Shown in pieces: positions 11,688 to 23,039 of a stretch of 64,000 nucleotides of DNA (positions are counted from its first letter, which is position 1; the number at the start of each line of letters is the position of its first letter). This DNA comes from Ochotona curzoniae (taxonomy: Eukaryota > Chordata > Mammalia > Lagomorpha > Ochotonidae), in assembly GCF_017591425.1 (NCBI RefSeq), contig NW_024467106.1, positions 27,704,501 to 27,768,500 on the forward strand, read 5' to 3'. The notes below the pieces were generated by a model. That model saw only the letters and a list, made by a program, of their open reading frames with translations. It did not search any database and had not been told where the DNA came from. A program made the translations under genes and the position numbers.

Positions 11688-11850
11688 CTGTGGAAAGCAG
11701 CAGTAATGGTTCAAGCAGTTGGCTCCGAGCCATCCAGGGGGGAGAGTTGGATGAAGTCCCCAGCTTCTAGCTCCACCCTAGCTGAGGCCATGCCAACAAC
11801 TGGGGAGTAAACTAGCTGATACAAACTCTGTGAGTCTAACTCTCAAATAA
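11688..11850 (+). mobile_element. C-SINE 3' fragment, old
   Basis: GGATGAAGTCCCCAGCTTC, GAGTAAAC and CTGTGAGTCTAACTCTC with an AATAACAATAA tail match the 3' half of C-SINEs. Confidence 0.6.
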
Positions 11851-11883
11851 CAATAATAACAATAAGAACAAAAGTAACTTATG

Positions 11884-12214
11884 CACCAGGCATGCTAGCC
11901 AAGCAGTTAAAGTCCTCGCCTCGCACATGCCAGGATCCCACATGGGTACTGGTTCTAATCCCAGCAGCCCTGCTTCCCATCCAGCTCCCTGCTTGTGGCC
12001 TGGGAAAGCAGTTGAGGATGGCTCGATGTGTTGGGATCCTGCATATACATGGGAGGCCTAGAAAAAGCCCCTGGTTCCTGGCTTTCGATCAACGCAGCTC
12101 TGGCCATTGCGGCCGCTTGGGGAATGAATCAGCAGACAGAAGATCTTCCTCTCTATTTCTCCTCCTCTCTGTATATCTGACTTCCCAATAAAAATTAATA
12201 AATCTTTTTTAAAG
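11884..12214 (+). mobile_element. C-SINE, intermediate age
   Basis: The full-length copy includes AAGTCCTCGCCTCGCACATG, GGTTCTAATCCCAGCAGCCC, CTTGGGGAATGAATC and the CTCCTCTCTGTATATCTGAC 3' domain with an AATAAA tail. It shares the GTCCTCGCC head of the young copies but has lost most CpGs. Confidence 0.92.
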
Positions 12215-12399
12215 CTGTTTTAAAAAATCGTAACCCAGCCCATAGTAGAAAATATCACTATGTGTTAAAGCCCTAACTCGCAGTTTCAACACTTTGAGGC
12301 AATAACTGCTAACATTTTGCAAAGCATTTTTTCTAGTGCTTTCCCATGTGAATAATTTTAAATAGTGAAGACCACACAAAATGCTCAAGCTTATTAACA

Positions 12400-12700
12400 T
12401 TACATGGTTAGCATTTGCCTTCATCATTAAATACTGCTAATAAGAATCATGTTAATACCTGCATAGTGTTCCATAATTTGGATATGTGGCTAATTCAATT
12501 AATTGCTTCTTGCTGACTGATTAAATTGTGCTTGTAGTCTCTTTATGGACAATATTGACATTAACACCATTGTCTACAGACTAGGTCCATTATAACTGAT
12601 TGCTATGGCAGAAGTTTCTGGTTTTAGTTCTGTGGTTGTTAGTAAATGTGGACAAAGACTTTCCCACGGGTAGCAAAGCCTCAACACTCCCACCAACACA
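12400..12700 (-). repeat. L1M-like antisense remnant (tentative)
   Basis: CCTGCATAGTGTTCCATAAT and the following AT-rich stretch to ACACTCCCACCAACACAGC resemble the reverse complement of an old L1 3' region. Confidence 0.35.
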
Positions 12701-13051
12701 GCTGTGCTCACCCTGCCAGCCTCTCATGGCACAAAAACAAGGATCTAGGGACAAGGACCCAGTGAATTCAACAAATCCATGACCAAGGGCAGGCGGGAGA
12801 CAACCAGAAACTCACAGAAGCCTAAGAGCTTTCTCAACCAAGTGCTTGTTTAGATCAGAATCCAATCACCAGACCCCTTTCTTCTTAACCAACCAAGTTA
12901 CTAGATTACAAGAAGGGATGGTTGATTTTGTTGGAAGATGATGACATCGTGGCTACAATAAGAAAAAAATGCCACAGGTCAACTGTTGGCAGCATGCAAA
13001 AGTTATCTGCAAGTTAAAGGATAGGCTGTTTGTGACTTAAAAATTATAGTA

Positions 13052-13300
13052 TTTTTTTTTAAACTTAAAAGGCAGCAAGATTGGCAGAAACACACACACA
13101 CACAGACAGAGAGAAATATAACATTTGCTGGTGATTCCCTGGGCTGAAACCAGGGGCCAGGAACTCCATCTGGGGCTCCTTTGCAAGTGACAAGGCCCTA
13201 AGTACATGGGTACATGGGCCATCCCTTGCTGCTTCCCAGGGTATACAGTAGCAGGCAGCTACATGGGGATGCACAGGCACGCATCCCCCAGCTGCAGAGC
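13052..13300 (-). mobile_element. C-SINE, old, antisense
   Basis: A T-run and CACACAGACAGAGAGA, then CCAGGGGCCAGGAACTCCAT and TGCTTCCCAGGGTATACAG, match the reverse complement of C-SINE order. Confidence 0.7.
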
Positions 13301-14139
13301 CAGAGCTGGTACTCACGGGGTGTGAGCAGTGAACGTCTATCATCCCAGCCTGCCTGCTGCAGGGCCCAGGGCTGGCTGCCCGCAAGAACCCACAAGGAGC
13401 CCCAAGCCCCAGCCTTAGTGCCTCGCTTTCTTGATCTAGCTTGGGACCCACAATCACATGGACTTCAGTCACTAGGATTGCAGGCCAGAGTTCTTGCTCG
13501 CCTCTCATCCTCTGTGGAAGAGGATGGCCAGGAGGCTCATAGCCCACCCTCAGGAGTAAGCTATGCCCTCAGCAGGTGGGTGAAGCTCAAGGGCTCTGCA
13601 GGCCACCATGCCTGGGTTCAAACCCCAGCTCTGACTCTCAGAGACCTCACCCAGAATGGAGGCTGTTCACCTTACATGAAGATGCTGGCATGCACAGAAT
13701 CAGGTAAGCTGGAGACACGAAGTACTTCACCCATGCTGGGGTACCCAGCTAAGGTCCTGCCCTTCAAACTGTGTCTGCCTCTATTGTAGCTGCCTGGATC
13801 TCGCAGGACTGCTCTGAGGCCCAGAGGTAATGTGTATGAGCAGAGCGGGGGGCGGTGGGCACCAGGACAACCCTGAAGGGGGAGCATAGGTCACAGAGAA
13901 CCGGCAGGTTGCTGAAGAGGCTCTTGGACAGGAGGTGGGCACTCAGGGTCCCTCAGGGGGATTTTTGGCATGCTCCTTGCCCCTAGCATGGGCCAGTTCT
14001 AGTGCCCTGTGGTCAGTGGACCACACGACTAGAATCTGACTCATGTCTTTCCAGGGATGCATGAGCAAGCATATCACAGGTAGCTGCCGAACCCAAGCTA
14101 GTCGCCCATGGCGTGCTTTCTTTTAAAACTCTCCTCAAG

Positions 14140-14365
14140 GGTGGGTGCTTGGCACAGCAGACAAACCACCCCTTGGGATACCCTTTTCCCATATGGGAGT
14201 CCTTGGGTTCCAGTCCCAACCCCCTCTGCTTCTAATACCAGCTACTTGTCAAGATGCACCCTGGGAGGCAATGGGTGATGATGACTCAAGAACTTGGCTC
14301 CTTGTCACCCACATGAGAGACCTGGGTGGAGTCCCCACTTGGCCCAAGCATTGTTCTCTGCATCA
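14140..14365 (+). mobile_element. C-SINE, old
   Basis: GCTTGGCACAGCAGACAAACC, CCATATGGGAGTCC, GGTTCCAGTCCC and GAGAGACCTGGGTGGAGTCC follow C-SINE order. The tail is not clear. Confidence 0.65.
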
Positions 14366-14898
14366 CGCAAGCCCCACCCACGGGTATCTTCTGGGTTTCC
14401 TGTTTCTCACAGTCACAGCCCTTAGGTGGTGACAGAGCAACATAGCACTGTCCTCCCAGCCAGGGAAAGGCAGGTCCCAGGCAACAGAAGGAGCCACTGA
14501 AGGTGATGCCAGGGCAGCCCGTGAAGGAGAAGCGGCACCAGGAGTCACTTGCTGGTGACCCTGCAGCCTGAGTGCTGCTCTCCCAGTTCCCTACTGCAAA
14601 GCCAACTTTTGCATCTGTGCCTAGTACTGCCTTCCAAAAATAAAATTGGTTTAATCAAAAAAAGAACAGTTGGGGCAAGACTCTGTCCACTGCATTCTGT
14701 TCCTCAGACCTTTTCCTCTATAAATCAATGTACCCAGGGGGCTTATGTCCCTCTAAGGCCCAACTCTGCAAACACAAAGGAACCATTCACCTCCTACCAC
14801 TGTCAGGGCCAGAGGCCACCCCTCCCCCAGTTCCAGCCCTCAGCCTCTCCCAGGTAAGTTGGGGCCTGGCCAATCTCTACATCCCTGGGTGCACTCAC

Positions 14899-15045
14899 CA
14901 GAGTGACCCGTGGCTCAGGAGCTGCTGTGGGGGTGGGGAGTGGCAGGGCCTCAGGGAGGCCACTGCTGGGTTCCTCCTCTTCTTCTGCAGAGGTAAGTGG
15001 CTCCGGGGTGGTGGCCACTGCTGAGTCCACTGTATCACCAGGTGC
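14899..15045 (-). CDS. COL15A1: COL15A1 exon 10: fourth NC1 tandem-repeat exon
   Basis: This is a 147-nt, phase 0-0 exon of 49 codons. It begins APGDTVDSAVATTPEPLTSA, carries a run of five Glu residues, then PSSGLPEALPLPTPTAAPEP, and ends RVTL. The acceptor is TTTGCAG and the donor CTG|GTGAGT. Human has a similar TTEEPL...LPLPTxAPE peptide. It is the last NC1 repeat before the COL1 region; the following intron is one of the longest in the covered part of the gene. Confidence 0.91.
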
Positions 15046-15557
15046 CTGCAAACAGAATCAATGCCAGGAATCACCTCCCTTGGCCAGTGTCAAGACAACT
15101 GGGGACAGCAGCACTGACAACCCCATCTATGGGTGTCAGGTCAATTTCATTGTCCTTACCTGACACATGCCTAGGGGCCCAAACTCATGCAAGCATTCTG
15201 TAAATCTGCCATCTCCTCTAAGCACCCAGCCTTTCCTGCCCAGGGAGGGAGTGCCCACTGCTCTCTTCCTAACTTTAGACCCCTTGTCTCCAAGGAAGCT
15301 CTTGGATACTGCTTGGGGCATGGCATGTGGGAGCCAAACACCCAGTGCCCTGATGCCCTCTGGCTATGCATCCTTCCATAGCCCTCTTCCTCCCCCCCAA
15401 CCCCCCCTCCCCGCGCACTGGGTCTGACCCAGACCTACCCTACAATAAAGCTGGATGTTCAGGAGCTGAGACCTGCCTCCTCCCCCAATCCCCTCCCCGC
15501 CCCAACAGGATGCTGGCCTTTCTCCCCTGCCAGCCAGAGGGGACAGATGACACTTAC
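15046..15557 (-). other. COL15A1: COL15A1 intron 9
   Basis: This 512-nt intron is C-rich on the plus strand around 15385-15420 and 15480-15505. No other feature is seen. Confidence 0.85.
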
Positions 15558-15707
15558 AGAGGTAACCGCCGGCCCTGGGGTTGTAGTGAGTATGAGGGGT
15601 GCCAGGACATCTGTAGGGTACCCGCTGGCCTCCTCTTCCTCGAGAATACCCAGGGACACTTGTGTCGCAGCTAAGGCTGCGGTTGTGCTTTCCGCGCTCT
15701 GTGGGCC
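15558..15707 (-). CDS. COL15A1: COL15A1 exon 9: third NC1 tandem-repeat exon
   Basis: This is a 150-nt, phase 0-0 exon of 50 codons. It reads GPQSAESTTAALAATQVSLG, then ILEEEEASGYPTDVLAPL, and ends PGPAVTS. The acceptor is TATTCCAG and the donor TCT|GTAAGT. It is the repeat exon closest to human: EEASGxPTDxLAPL is shared, including an acidic Ser-Gly site. This makes it the anchor for the repeat group. Confidence 0.92.
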
Positions 15708-16043
15708 CTGGAATAAAACATGGAGCTGCAGGGAGGAAACCTCCCAGGCTTGCGAAACTGGCATGTCCACACTTCCTTCCCTTGGCTCATGAGAGACCCA
15801 CACCTGAGCCCACAGATGCCTCAGCCGCAAAGCATCTGCTACACATCCCTCTCTGATTCTCCTCTAGCACATCCTTGCCAAGGGCTTATCTGGTCTTCGT
15901 TTGTGTAGCTCTAACCAGGAGCTCGCTTCTGCTTTGAGACAGCTGCAGTCAAGCTCTAGTTTCTATGAAGCTAACAGTTGCTGGAATGGGGATGTGCACT
16001 GCGGGAAGGCCAGCGGTTGCTACCAGCACCTGATGTTCCTTAC
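15708..16043 (-). other. COL15A1: COL15A1 intron 8
   Basis: This 336-nt intron has consensus ends and no recognised feature inside. Confidence 0.85.
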
Positions 16044-16199
16044 CAGAGTGGCCTCTGCCCCAGGGGGCTGGCTGGATATGGGGAGGACAGGATCCCCCGT
16101 AGGTCCCCCACTGGTGGTCTCAACCTCCCCAGCAGCACTGATGAGCTCCGGGACCCCCCCTGCTGATGTGACTCCCAAGTCTTCTTCCAGATCTGTAAC
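16044..16199 (-). CDS. COL15A1: COL15A1 exon 8: second NC1 tandem-repeat exon
   Basis: This is a 156-nt, phase 0-0 exon of 52 codons, starting VTDLEEDLGVTSAGGVPELI and ending SSQPPGAEATL. The acceptor is CCATTCAG and the donor CTG|GTAAGG. A run of seven G bases lies within the coding sequence; the frame stays open through it, so the count appears right. The pattern 'acidic core, TTSGGPT, P/S-rich end' repeats that of its neighbours. The segment is fast-evolving; identity rests mainly on position, phase and pattern. Confidence 0.88.
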
Positions 16200-17264
16200 C
16201 TGAATGGAGAGAGGCCATCAGTGTCCCAGGACCCGGCCTGGGCCATTATCTTGCTAAGCTTGCAAGACCCTTCAAGCTCTGCCCACCACTCCCAAAAATG
16301 GAGCTTTTATCGGTGCTGATATCTTAGTGTTGGAACAAAAGCCTCAGCTCCTCAGATTCCACCACTCTCCTGCTGAAGGAGTCTTCTCCATCATGACTGT
16401 GTTCCTAGCCCAGTGTCTTCTGGCTTCTGCGTTTCTTATATCTTTAAAACTGCTTGTTCTCTCTCTGTCTCTCTACTTCTCTCTCTCCCTCCACAGTCAC
16501 CCAGAGCCACATTTACAAATGCAAATGGACATTTTTTGTGCTCAGAACTTGTGGCAGGATCTGATACAGGTGACCCTAGGGCAAGCACACACCTGCAGCT
16601 CCACAGCCAGACACGGCTTTCCACCGCAGCCCGCTGTGTCCAGACCTGCCTCCCCCTGCCTTCCTCCAGCGCTGGCCAGGGTGCTTGCTCTGGATTTATC
16701 ACCTGACCCCCTCTCTTGCTTGTTTCCCACTCTGCTGTGACTCCCCATGTCTGCAGGATCCTCTTGGGCTCTGTGACATGCCTCCCTAAGCTCACTGTGG
16801 TTTCAGGGAACTCTACAGTCACAGCCCCTCCCCGCCCTGCTCAGTCTTGACCCACAGGCATGGTATACTTCTCGAGTGTGGCAGTATGGGGACTTTGCTC
16901 CTACAACAACACCTGCCTCACGTCTACCTCCTCAGCTCATCTTCCTCATGCTCCACCCCCTCCCCAGGCAGCCTCCCTACACCCCACCCTGCCCCCTCAA
17001 GACTGGGTTCTGGGCCCTTTCTCAGAGAATTCTGGGTTTCTCCTCTTGAACCTTGTGCCACTGTGTCCCCAGGGGCCAGGCCACTCCTCTGCATCATGAC
17101 TCCTTACAATCAGGTTGCACAAACATCTGCAGTGTGAGTCCGTGTAGGCCTCAGCCACCTGCTCAGGGTCAGCTAGGATCTGGCCCCAACAGGCTATCCC
17201 TCTGCGTTCCATGCACAGTCATGCTCCCACCAGGACAGGAGTGTGGGTACGCTGAGCTACTTAC
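16200..17264 (-). other. COL15A1: COL15A1 intron 7
   Basis: This 1.07-kb intron has a CT-rich stretch at 16455-16495. Nothing else is recognised. Confidence 0.8.
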
Positions 17265-17387
17265 TGGAGTGGCCCCTTCCTTGGGGTTTTGGCTGGACAC
17301 GGCTGGGGTCGGCCCCTCCGTGGCCTCGGCTTCTCCAAAGGTTCTCCCAGGCCCCTCAGCATCTGCTACAGCAGTTGTTGCTAAACC
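17265..17387 (-). CDS. COL15A1: COL15A1 exon 7: first NC1 tandem-repeat exon
   Basis: This is a 123-nt, phase 0-0 exon of 41 codons, beginning GLATTAVADAEGPGRTFGEA and ending SSQNPKEGATP. The acceptor is TGTTTCCAG and the donor CCA|GTAAGT. It is the first of four related exons (7-10) that each run from a Thr/Ala-rich start, through an acidic E-A/E-x core, to a Pro/Thr/Ser-rich end. Its 41 codons make it 8-11 shorter than the other three. The open frame, matching junction phase and human counterpart (about 45 residues) support it. Confidence 0.88.
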
Positions 17388-19253
17388 CTGGAAACAAAGA
17401 CACTGCAGGTGTCACTGGGGCTTCCCCCATACCTGGAAAAACCAGAGTTGTGGAGAACGGGCCTGCACCACCCGCATTTCTGAAGCTACGTCATCCCCAA
17501 GACTTTGAAGCCAATGACTTTCCCTCAGCCCCACACTAGCTCCTGAATCATCAAATCTGGGGACAGGAGGGGCCATCCAAACATTACTGTGCATCCATAG
17601 TGATGGGGACACCACCGCCTTCCGAGTCAGCCCCCTCCAGTTCCAGATGCTTCTATCTGAGATGCCTGGGTCATTGCTTCCCTATGACCTCCCAGATGAG
17701 CCCATCCAGAAGCCATAGCACAAAGTCACTGCCCACAACACATGCTTTAGAGGCACCCAGTTGGCACCTACATCCTCCTGAGGCCTCCCTGGACCACACA
17801 CTCCTTTTCCTGGCATCCCCTGTGACTTGGTGTCCCTGAGCTTGCACAGGCAGGCCTCTCTGATGGCCACAGAGCAGATGGGCAAACTGCAAACAGAACA
17901 GCTTTGGCTGCTGCTGCCACCGCATGGACCATGTTTCAGTTCTGTTTTCCAAAAGATTTGTATTTTGACTTTTCTTTCTTTTGCAGAATGTAGTTTCCTG
18001 GAACTCCTAAAATATGATCACAGACCGATTTCCAGGCTGCAGGACTTGTCAGAGTCTGTGAAAGGGGCACTCCAGAATGAAGCATGACAGAAAACTGACT
18101 TGACGGTGAGCTCCATTTTCATGGAACAGGCTGTGTCCCTGCAGACACATTGTTTAGATTTACAACAAACACATCAGACTCCTTCTGAGCAGTGTCCTGA
18201 AGGGCGAGGCCAATGGCACAGGTCCCAGGGAACTGCCCTGTGCTGGAAGAAGCATGTTTATTGGGTGTGCCCAGAGACAACAAAAGCACCTTCAGTTCCA
18301 CAGCATCAGCCTCTCTCACGCCTCATAAAGGAAAGCACCTGTTCGGGGCTGAGCCCCTGGAGAGCCCCTTGGAGAAGATTTTCAGCATACTGTGGTTCCT
18401 TCCCTCTGCTGTCCACCCTGCAAACCAGTTGGAGATCCAGACATGGATTCCTTTGCACGTAGGAGACACAGGGACCAGACTGGGAAGCACAACAGGTGAG
18501 TGTGAGAGCCATCTAGCTCCAGAGTAGCAGGCAGAGGAGGGAGGAAGGAGGAGGAAAGGAGAGGGAGAGAATGGGAACAAGGGTGGGGGCAGAGAGGAAG
18601 GGGAAGCCCTGTCCCTCCTGTCACTGGGCAGAAAGATGCATTCAGTCCCAAGGGCATTGGCAAAACTCTCTTGAGATGGACAGTGCCCTGAGAGCATCAG
18701 GGCACCCAGAGGCGGGGGCTGGAAGCCCAGGCTGAAAATTTTAAAATACCTGTGGACCTAGTCTGATACCAGTTACTGATTGGGAGTGCTGTGAGTGAGA
18801 GTTGCCTATGCTTTAATTCAGAAAAGAGCGGAGCGGCGAACTGGCCTCATGCGTTTTGAGCAGGGGATTTGTGAGAAAATGTCACTTGCTTCTGTTTTGC
18901 ATCCAATCCCACTCAGCATTTCAAACTTGGCAGGTGCAAAAGGAGATGACCAGGCAATAGCCTGGATGCACCTGCAAATATTTGTCTTCTTTCTTGCAGG
19001 AACTCACAAGGCTGGTGATGCTTTGCACCTTCATGGTTGGACAGGCGGGATGGTTTCCATGCATCCCTCCACCTGTCCTGGGGCATTCCCAGAGACACCT
19101 GTGGAGTTCAGGACCCTCTCTGCTCCTGTACCATGAAGAGGCGGGTGGCCTTGGTAACGGTTCCCCATGGTGCCAGGCAAGGTCACAATCAAGTTTGAAA
19201 TAAGCACCCAAGCTTACCACTGACTTATCCAGTGAAATCTCCCATTCACTCAC
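17388..19253 (-). other. COL15A1: COL15A1 intron 6
   Basis: This 1.9-kb intron has no repeat I can name with confidence. A purine-rich stretch lies at 18530-18605 and several chance open frames occur. Confidence 0.8.
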
Positions 19254-19366
19254 CTCTCCTGCAGTGACATCAAGGAAGGGCCCGGCTCCTGAGCCTATGT
19301 CAGTGGTAGGGTCACCGTCCACAGTAGGGAGCCCCTCTAGCGTGTCATTCAGGATCTCCCCAGACC
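19254..19366 (-). CDS. COL15A1: COL15A1 exon 6: NC1 segment with Ser-Gly-Ala-Gly site
   Basis: This is a 113-nt exon, phase 1 to 0, between a CTCCCACAG acceptor and a GAG|GTGAGT donor. It encodes (G)SGEILNDTLEGLPTVDGDP, then TTDIGSGAGPFLDVTAGE. It carries an NDT N-glycosylation sequon and a Gly-Ser-Gly-Ala-Gly motif in an acidic setting, the canonical context for chondroitin or heparan sulfate addition. Human has the same two elements. It is the last non-repeated NC1 exon before the four repeat-type exons. Confidence 0.93.
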
Positions 19367-19918
19367 CTGTGGGAGGTAGGCATTCTGTCATTAACAACCA
19401 CATTCTGCATCACCTGTCATCTTGGAAGGTACTTGTGACCCCACAATGCCAAACTGAGAAAAAAGTGCCACATTGCAAAACAGTGTTTGGCAAGGTAGCC
19501 TGGAAAGACAGCTGCCATCATGGGCTCTGGCACCTCCTGCCGGCCTGTGGCCCAGCTTGGCTGCTGACCAGAAAGGCGATCTGAGGCAGGTGGTTTCACC
19601 TGAGCCCCAAGGTCCTTCTCTATAAATGGGGCATCCTCGCCACTCTCACTTTATGGGCTGTTTTGTTCATGGATTGTCTAAGTTCATGTAAGAAAGGCAC
19701 CAAGCACAGCAATAAACAAATGTTCAGTATCAGGGTGGAGCTGATTGATCAAAGGGAAAAAAAACCTTATATATATGAGCACACATATTTTATCATTATA
19801 GGCAGTGGTTCCAAAACATGGCCACATGACATAATAATTATTAAAACATATAACATACATACATAGCGATGTGTGTCCATACATTTATGCACTGTGCTGG
19901 TAGTCCTCCCGGCTCTCA

Positions 19919-19932
19919 CCAGCAGGGGGTGC
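19919..19932 (+). promoter_or_regulatory. CTCF-like core motif in intron 5
   Basis: CCAGCAGGGGGTGC matches the CTCF core pattern CCASYAGRKGGCRS at 13 of 14 positions. It is a motif match only; occupancy is unknown. Confidence 0.4.
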
Positions 19933-20547
19933 TATGTCAACAGCCAGTTTAGGGACACAGTGCAGAGGGGTTAAGCCCGGAGCGCCTCTTCTGCGCCAGG
20001 AGCACCCACACACCTCCTGTGTATCTGGGAAGCGGGCAGGAGCTACAGCCAAAGCTGGCAAATGCTCAGCAGCCAGCCCAGGACTGAGCAGGCTGCCTGC
20101 CCCCCAAGATGTGTGCAACACCTCCCTAATTCCAATTCCTTGGACGGATTACGGCTTTATTTAAATTACTCAGGAGTCCTATTCATTCCCCTGTGCCTTC
20201 TCTTACCCACAGACTTCTCAAGTATAGTTGCTTAGAGTGGTATTCAACAACTCACTGCATCAAACATGATAAATGTCATAGGCAACTTATAAAATATAAA
20301 TGTATAATTGAATTGAAACTATTCCCATTATCCTATCTCCCAGAGTCCGCTGCCGAGAGCATCTGCAAGCCCATTGCATCTGCTGAGTCTAAGACACATG
20401 TGCAGTGCCCTACAGGGCTGTCAAGAAATCAGAAATCAAGAAGTCAGGTCTTAGCATGCACAATTTGGACATTGGTGCTTTTGGTGGGATGCACCATTGC
20501 AGATCTCTGGGTCACCAATTTGTTGCCAAAGCCAGTGCTGTGTGTTT

Positions 20548-20567
20548 GCGTGTGTGTGTGTGTGTGA
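20548..20567. repeat. (GT)n microsatellite
   Basis: A short GT run with a neighbouring GTTTGCGTGTG interruption. Confidence 0.85.
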
Positions 20568-21377
20568 TGAGACACTTTCCCTGAGTGATCCCTGCTACAG
20601 GAGCTTTCGTTGCTTCTGTCACTAGGGAATACTGTTCCAAGAACATGTCTTGCTCCTGCATTTCCATGCTCTGGCCTTGACCGTGACTGTAGTCCAAATG
20701 GAAAGTAAAGGTTGACCATCATGGGCCTTGGGCACACGTCCAGCTACTGCCTAAGGAACTGGGTTTGACCTCTGTGCTTTTGGCACTGCTTCTCTACATG
20801 GGGAAAAGGAGGACGGAGAGAGGCCAAAGTGCTGGGCAGGGAGCCCTGAGGGCCGCTCAGGGCTTGCCCTGGACTGGCTGGATGACCAGAGCAGCTCCTG
20901 CATTCTCTAGCCACCATCATCATCAGCTGACCTGGGGCTCTGAGAGTCAGGCAGTTGGGGTCAGAGGTCAGCAAGGGTGAGATAGGGGCATGCAGTCAGT
21001 CCCGGGCTGCAGGCTCCGAGTGCCAGAATTTTCTACATGGAAATACACAGCGTGTGTGGTCAACACTGGCATTGGAGAGGCAGTGCATTGTCCCTAGACA
21101 CATGGTAGATGTTCAAAAAGCAGTGACTACTTTGTCCACCCCACAAGGGGTGAGATTTGGGGGTTTAAAGTTCAAGGGTCCAAGACCCAAGACCTACACT
21201 GATGTTTGAGAGCCACCTGCCCTTGGCTGGGGTCCTCACCCCCCTGTGACTTGATGCCCTCCTCCTACCTGTAGAGAGCAGGTGACTGACATCTGAAGGA
21301 GGGCAAGAGAGATGCTAGGAGCATGGCCTGGGCTGGAGCTACTACTGTCACTCAGTAAAAGGTCACACAGGACTTGC

Positions 21378-21525
21378 CTGGCTCAAGGCTGCCGTGTGGG
21401 ATGACACTGAAGTTAGCAGTGTCCGGAGCGCCCTCGGGTGTGGGTTCACCGGAGAGCTCCGTGTCCTCTGTTGGAGAGGCTGGAACCAGTGGGGCATCGA
21501 TGGGCTCAACTCTGGCTTCTTGAGG
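21378..21525 (-). CDS. COL15A1: COL15A1 exon 5: NC1 segment with an apparent GC donor
   Basis: This is a 148-nt exon, phase 0 to 1. After a TTTTCAG acceptor it reads PQEARVEPIDAPLVPASPTE, then DTELSGEPTPEGAPDTANFS and VIPHGSLEPG. NFS is an N-glycosylation sequon. At the 3' end no good GT donor sits where the human junction falls; AG|GCAAGT, the classic GC-AG donor context, lies exactly there. With that donor, the split Gly codon is completed by exon 6 (G+GG) and the frame runs on. The only nearby in-frame alternative, GTGTGA 10 nt downstream, is a weak donor and would add three residues. Confidence 0.9.
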
Positions 21526-22107
21526 CTGAAAAGAGAAAACAACCAAGACTAGACAGGGTTTGCTTGGTAGTAAAGCAGGGGGAAAAACGCAACACATCCA
21601 CAGAGCATGCAATACACCACACAGCCCAAGGTCATTTACACCTGCTCATTAGCATGAGTTTGCCCACCTCCCTGAGCAGGTGAACCACATTCTGTGAGTT
21701 TTGAATCCCAGGCCAGCACAGAGGAGGGGCTGAGTAAAGGCTCTGCTAGAAGACAGAAGGAAGGAATGAAGGGACGAATTAATGAATCGGGCTGCACTTA
21801 GCGAAGGCCGAGTAAGCAACTGAAAAACAAAGGTAGCACCGGCTTACTTCCCAGGAAACCTCCAGTATCCACAAAGTTTGTCCAAAGTGAATCAGTGCCT
21901 CAGCCACATTTACCAACCAGAGGTGAACACATCACTTCAGAGATGAGGCCCCAAAGAGCACAGCGTCACCCAACACCCTTGTCTCTGCTCAGGAGACTCA
22001 GGGCTGACAGTCTGGAAGAGACTCAGCCATTGTTCCTGAGATCGAAGAGTCAGGAGCACGAGCTACAGGTAGACGAATGCTCCTGCTGGCCGATGATGGA
22101 CTGGGGT

Positions 22108-22318
22108 CAAGAAAACCCAAAGCTTTGGGACCCTGCACCCCTGTGGGAGACCCGGAAGAAGTTCCTGGATCCCCGCTTCGGATCGGCATAGCATCGGCTG
22201 TTGCGGCTCACTTGGGGAGTGAATCGTCGGACGGAGGATCTTCCTCTCTGTCTCTCCTCCTCTCTGTATATCTGACTTTCCAATAAATACATAAAATCTA
22301 AAAAAAATAAGAAGAAGA
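22108..22318 (+). mobile_element. Young-type C-SINE, 5'-truncated
   Basis: It starts mid-element at AAAGCTTTGGGACCCTGCACC, then GGAGACCCGGAAG, GGATCGGCATAGCATCGGC, GAGTGAATCGTCGGACGG and the CT domain, ending in a short A-rich tail. The retained CpGs place it with the young group. Confidence 0.88.
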
Positions 22319-23039
22319 AGATTTGTTTCTCGCTGCCAGATTTGGCTACTACCCCAGGTCTTGGTCACATTGTTAAGCTGTGTGGATTGAAAGGGGGACA
22401 CTAGGGGTGACTTCAAGAGATTAAGGCATAGGAGTGCTTGGCATGCTCTTATTGCTTGTGCACACACACATCTCACACTCATTAGCACAAGAACCTGTGC
22501 AAGTGCAGGTGGACAATAGAAAAATGGCCTCAGTGTGGGAGGGGAGGCCTCAGAGGACTGGGCCTCGAAAGGCAAGCAGAGTTTCCAAACCAGAGGTGGG
22601 GGATGTGGGAGGCTGGTCCTGGACCGCTTGAGCCAAGGGTTGGGTGGAGAAGCAGCAAGACAGTCTAGAGAGGCAGGATGACGGAGGGTTTGTCCTTTAC
22701 CCAGGGGGCCCAGGGGCAGCTGACAGCAGCCATGGGCCATGAAGCTGGGGTGTGGCATGGTCAGCTGTAGATTTTAGAGGATCTGAGCCAGAGGTGATAG
22801 GAGTCTCAATTAGGGGAGGTGAGACAACGGTTGGGAGACCAGGGATTGCACTGAAGAAACCCTTGAAGCAGGAGCCAGGCAGTCATGGGCCAAGGAGCAG
22901 GCACCTGCTGAGCAGGGGCTGTGGAAAGGGCCAGCTGGGACATATGCATTTCACCCCTCAAGGATGATCTTTCAGGGCAGGTAAGGGTCCAGTCCTGGAG
23001 GTCTCTCTCCCTCCTTGCAAGGGATCATCATATCATCAT

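Larger units (their letters stand above)
10734..14898 (-). other. COL15A1: COL15A1 intron 10
   Basis: This 4.2-kb intron carries four C-SINE copies, the end of a mariner-like element (11399-11477) and an L1-like antisense stretch (about 12400-12700). Confidence 0.85.
19367..21377 (-). other. COL15A1: COL15A1 intron 5 (apparent GC-AG intron)
   Basis: This 2.0-kb intron is bounded on the gene strand by GCAAGT at 21377 and CCCACAG at 19367. It contains a CTCF-like motif near 19919 and a short GT repeat near 20550; otherwise it is featureless. Confidence 0.8.
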
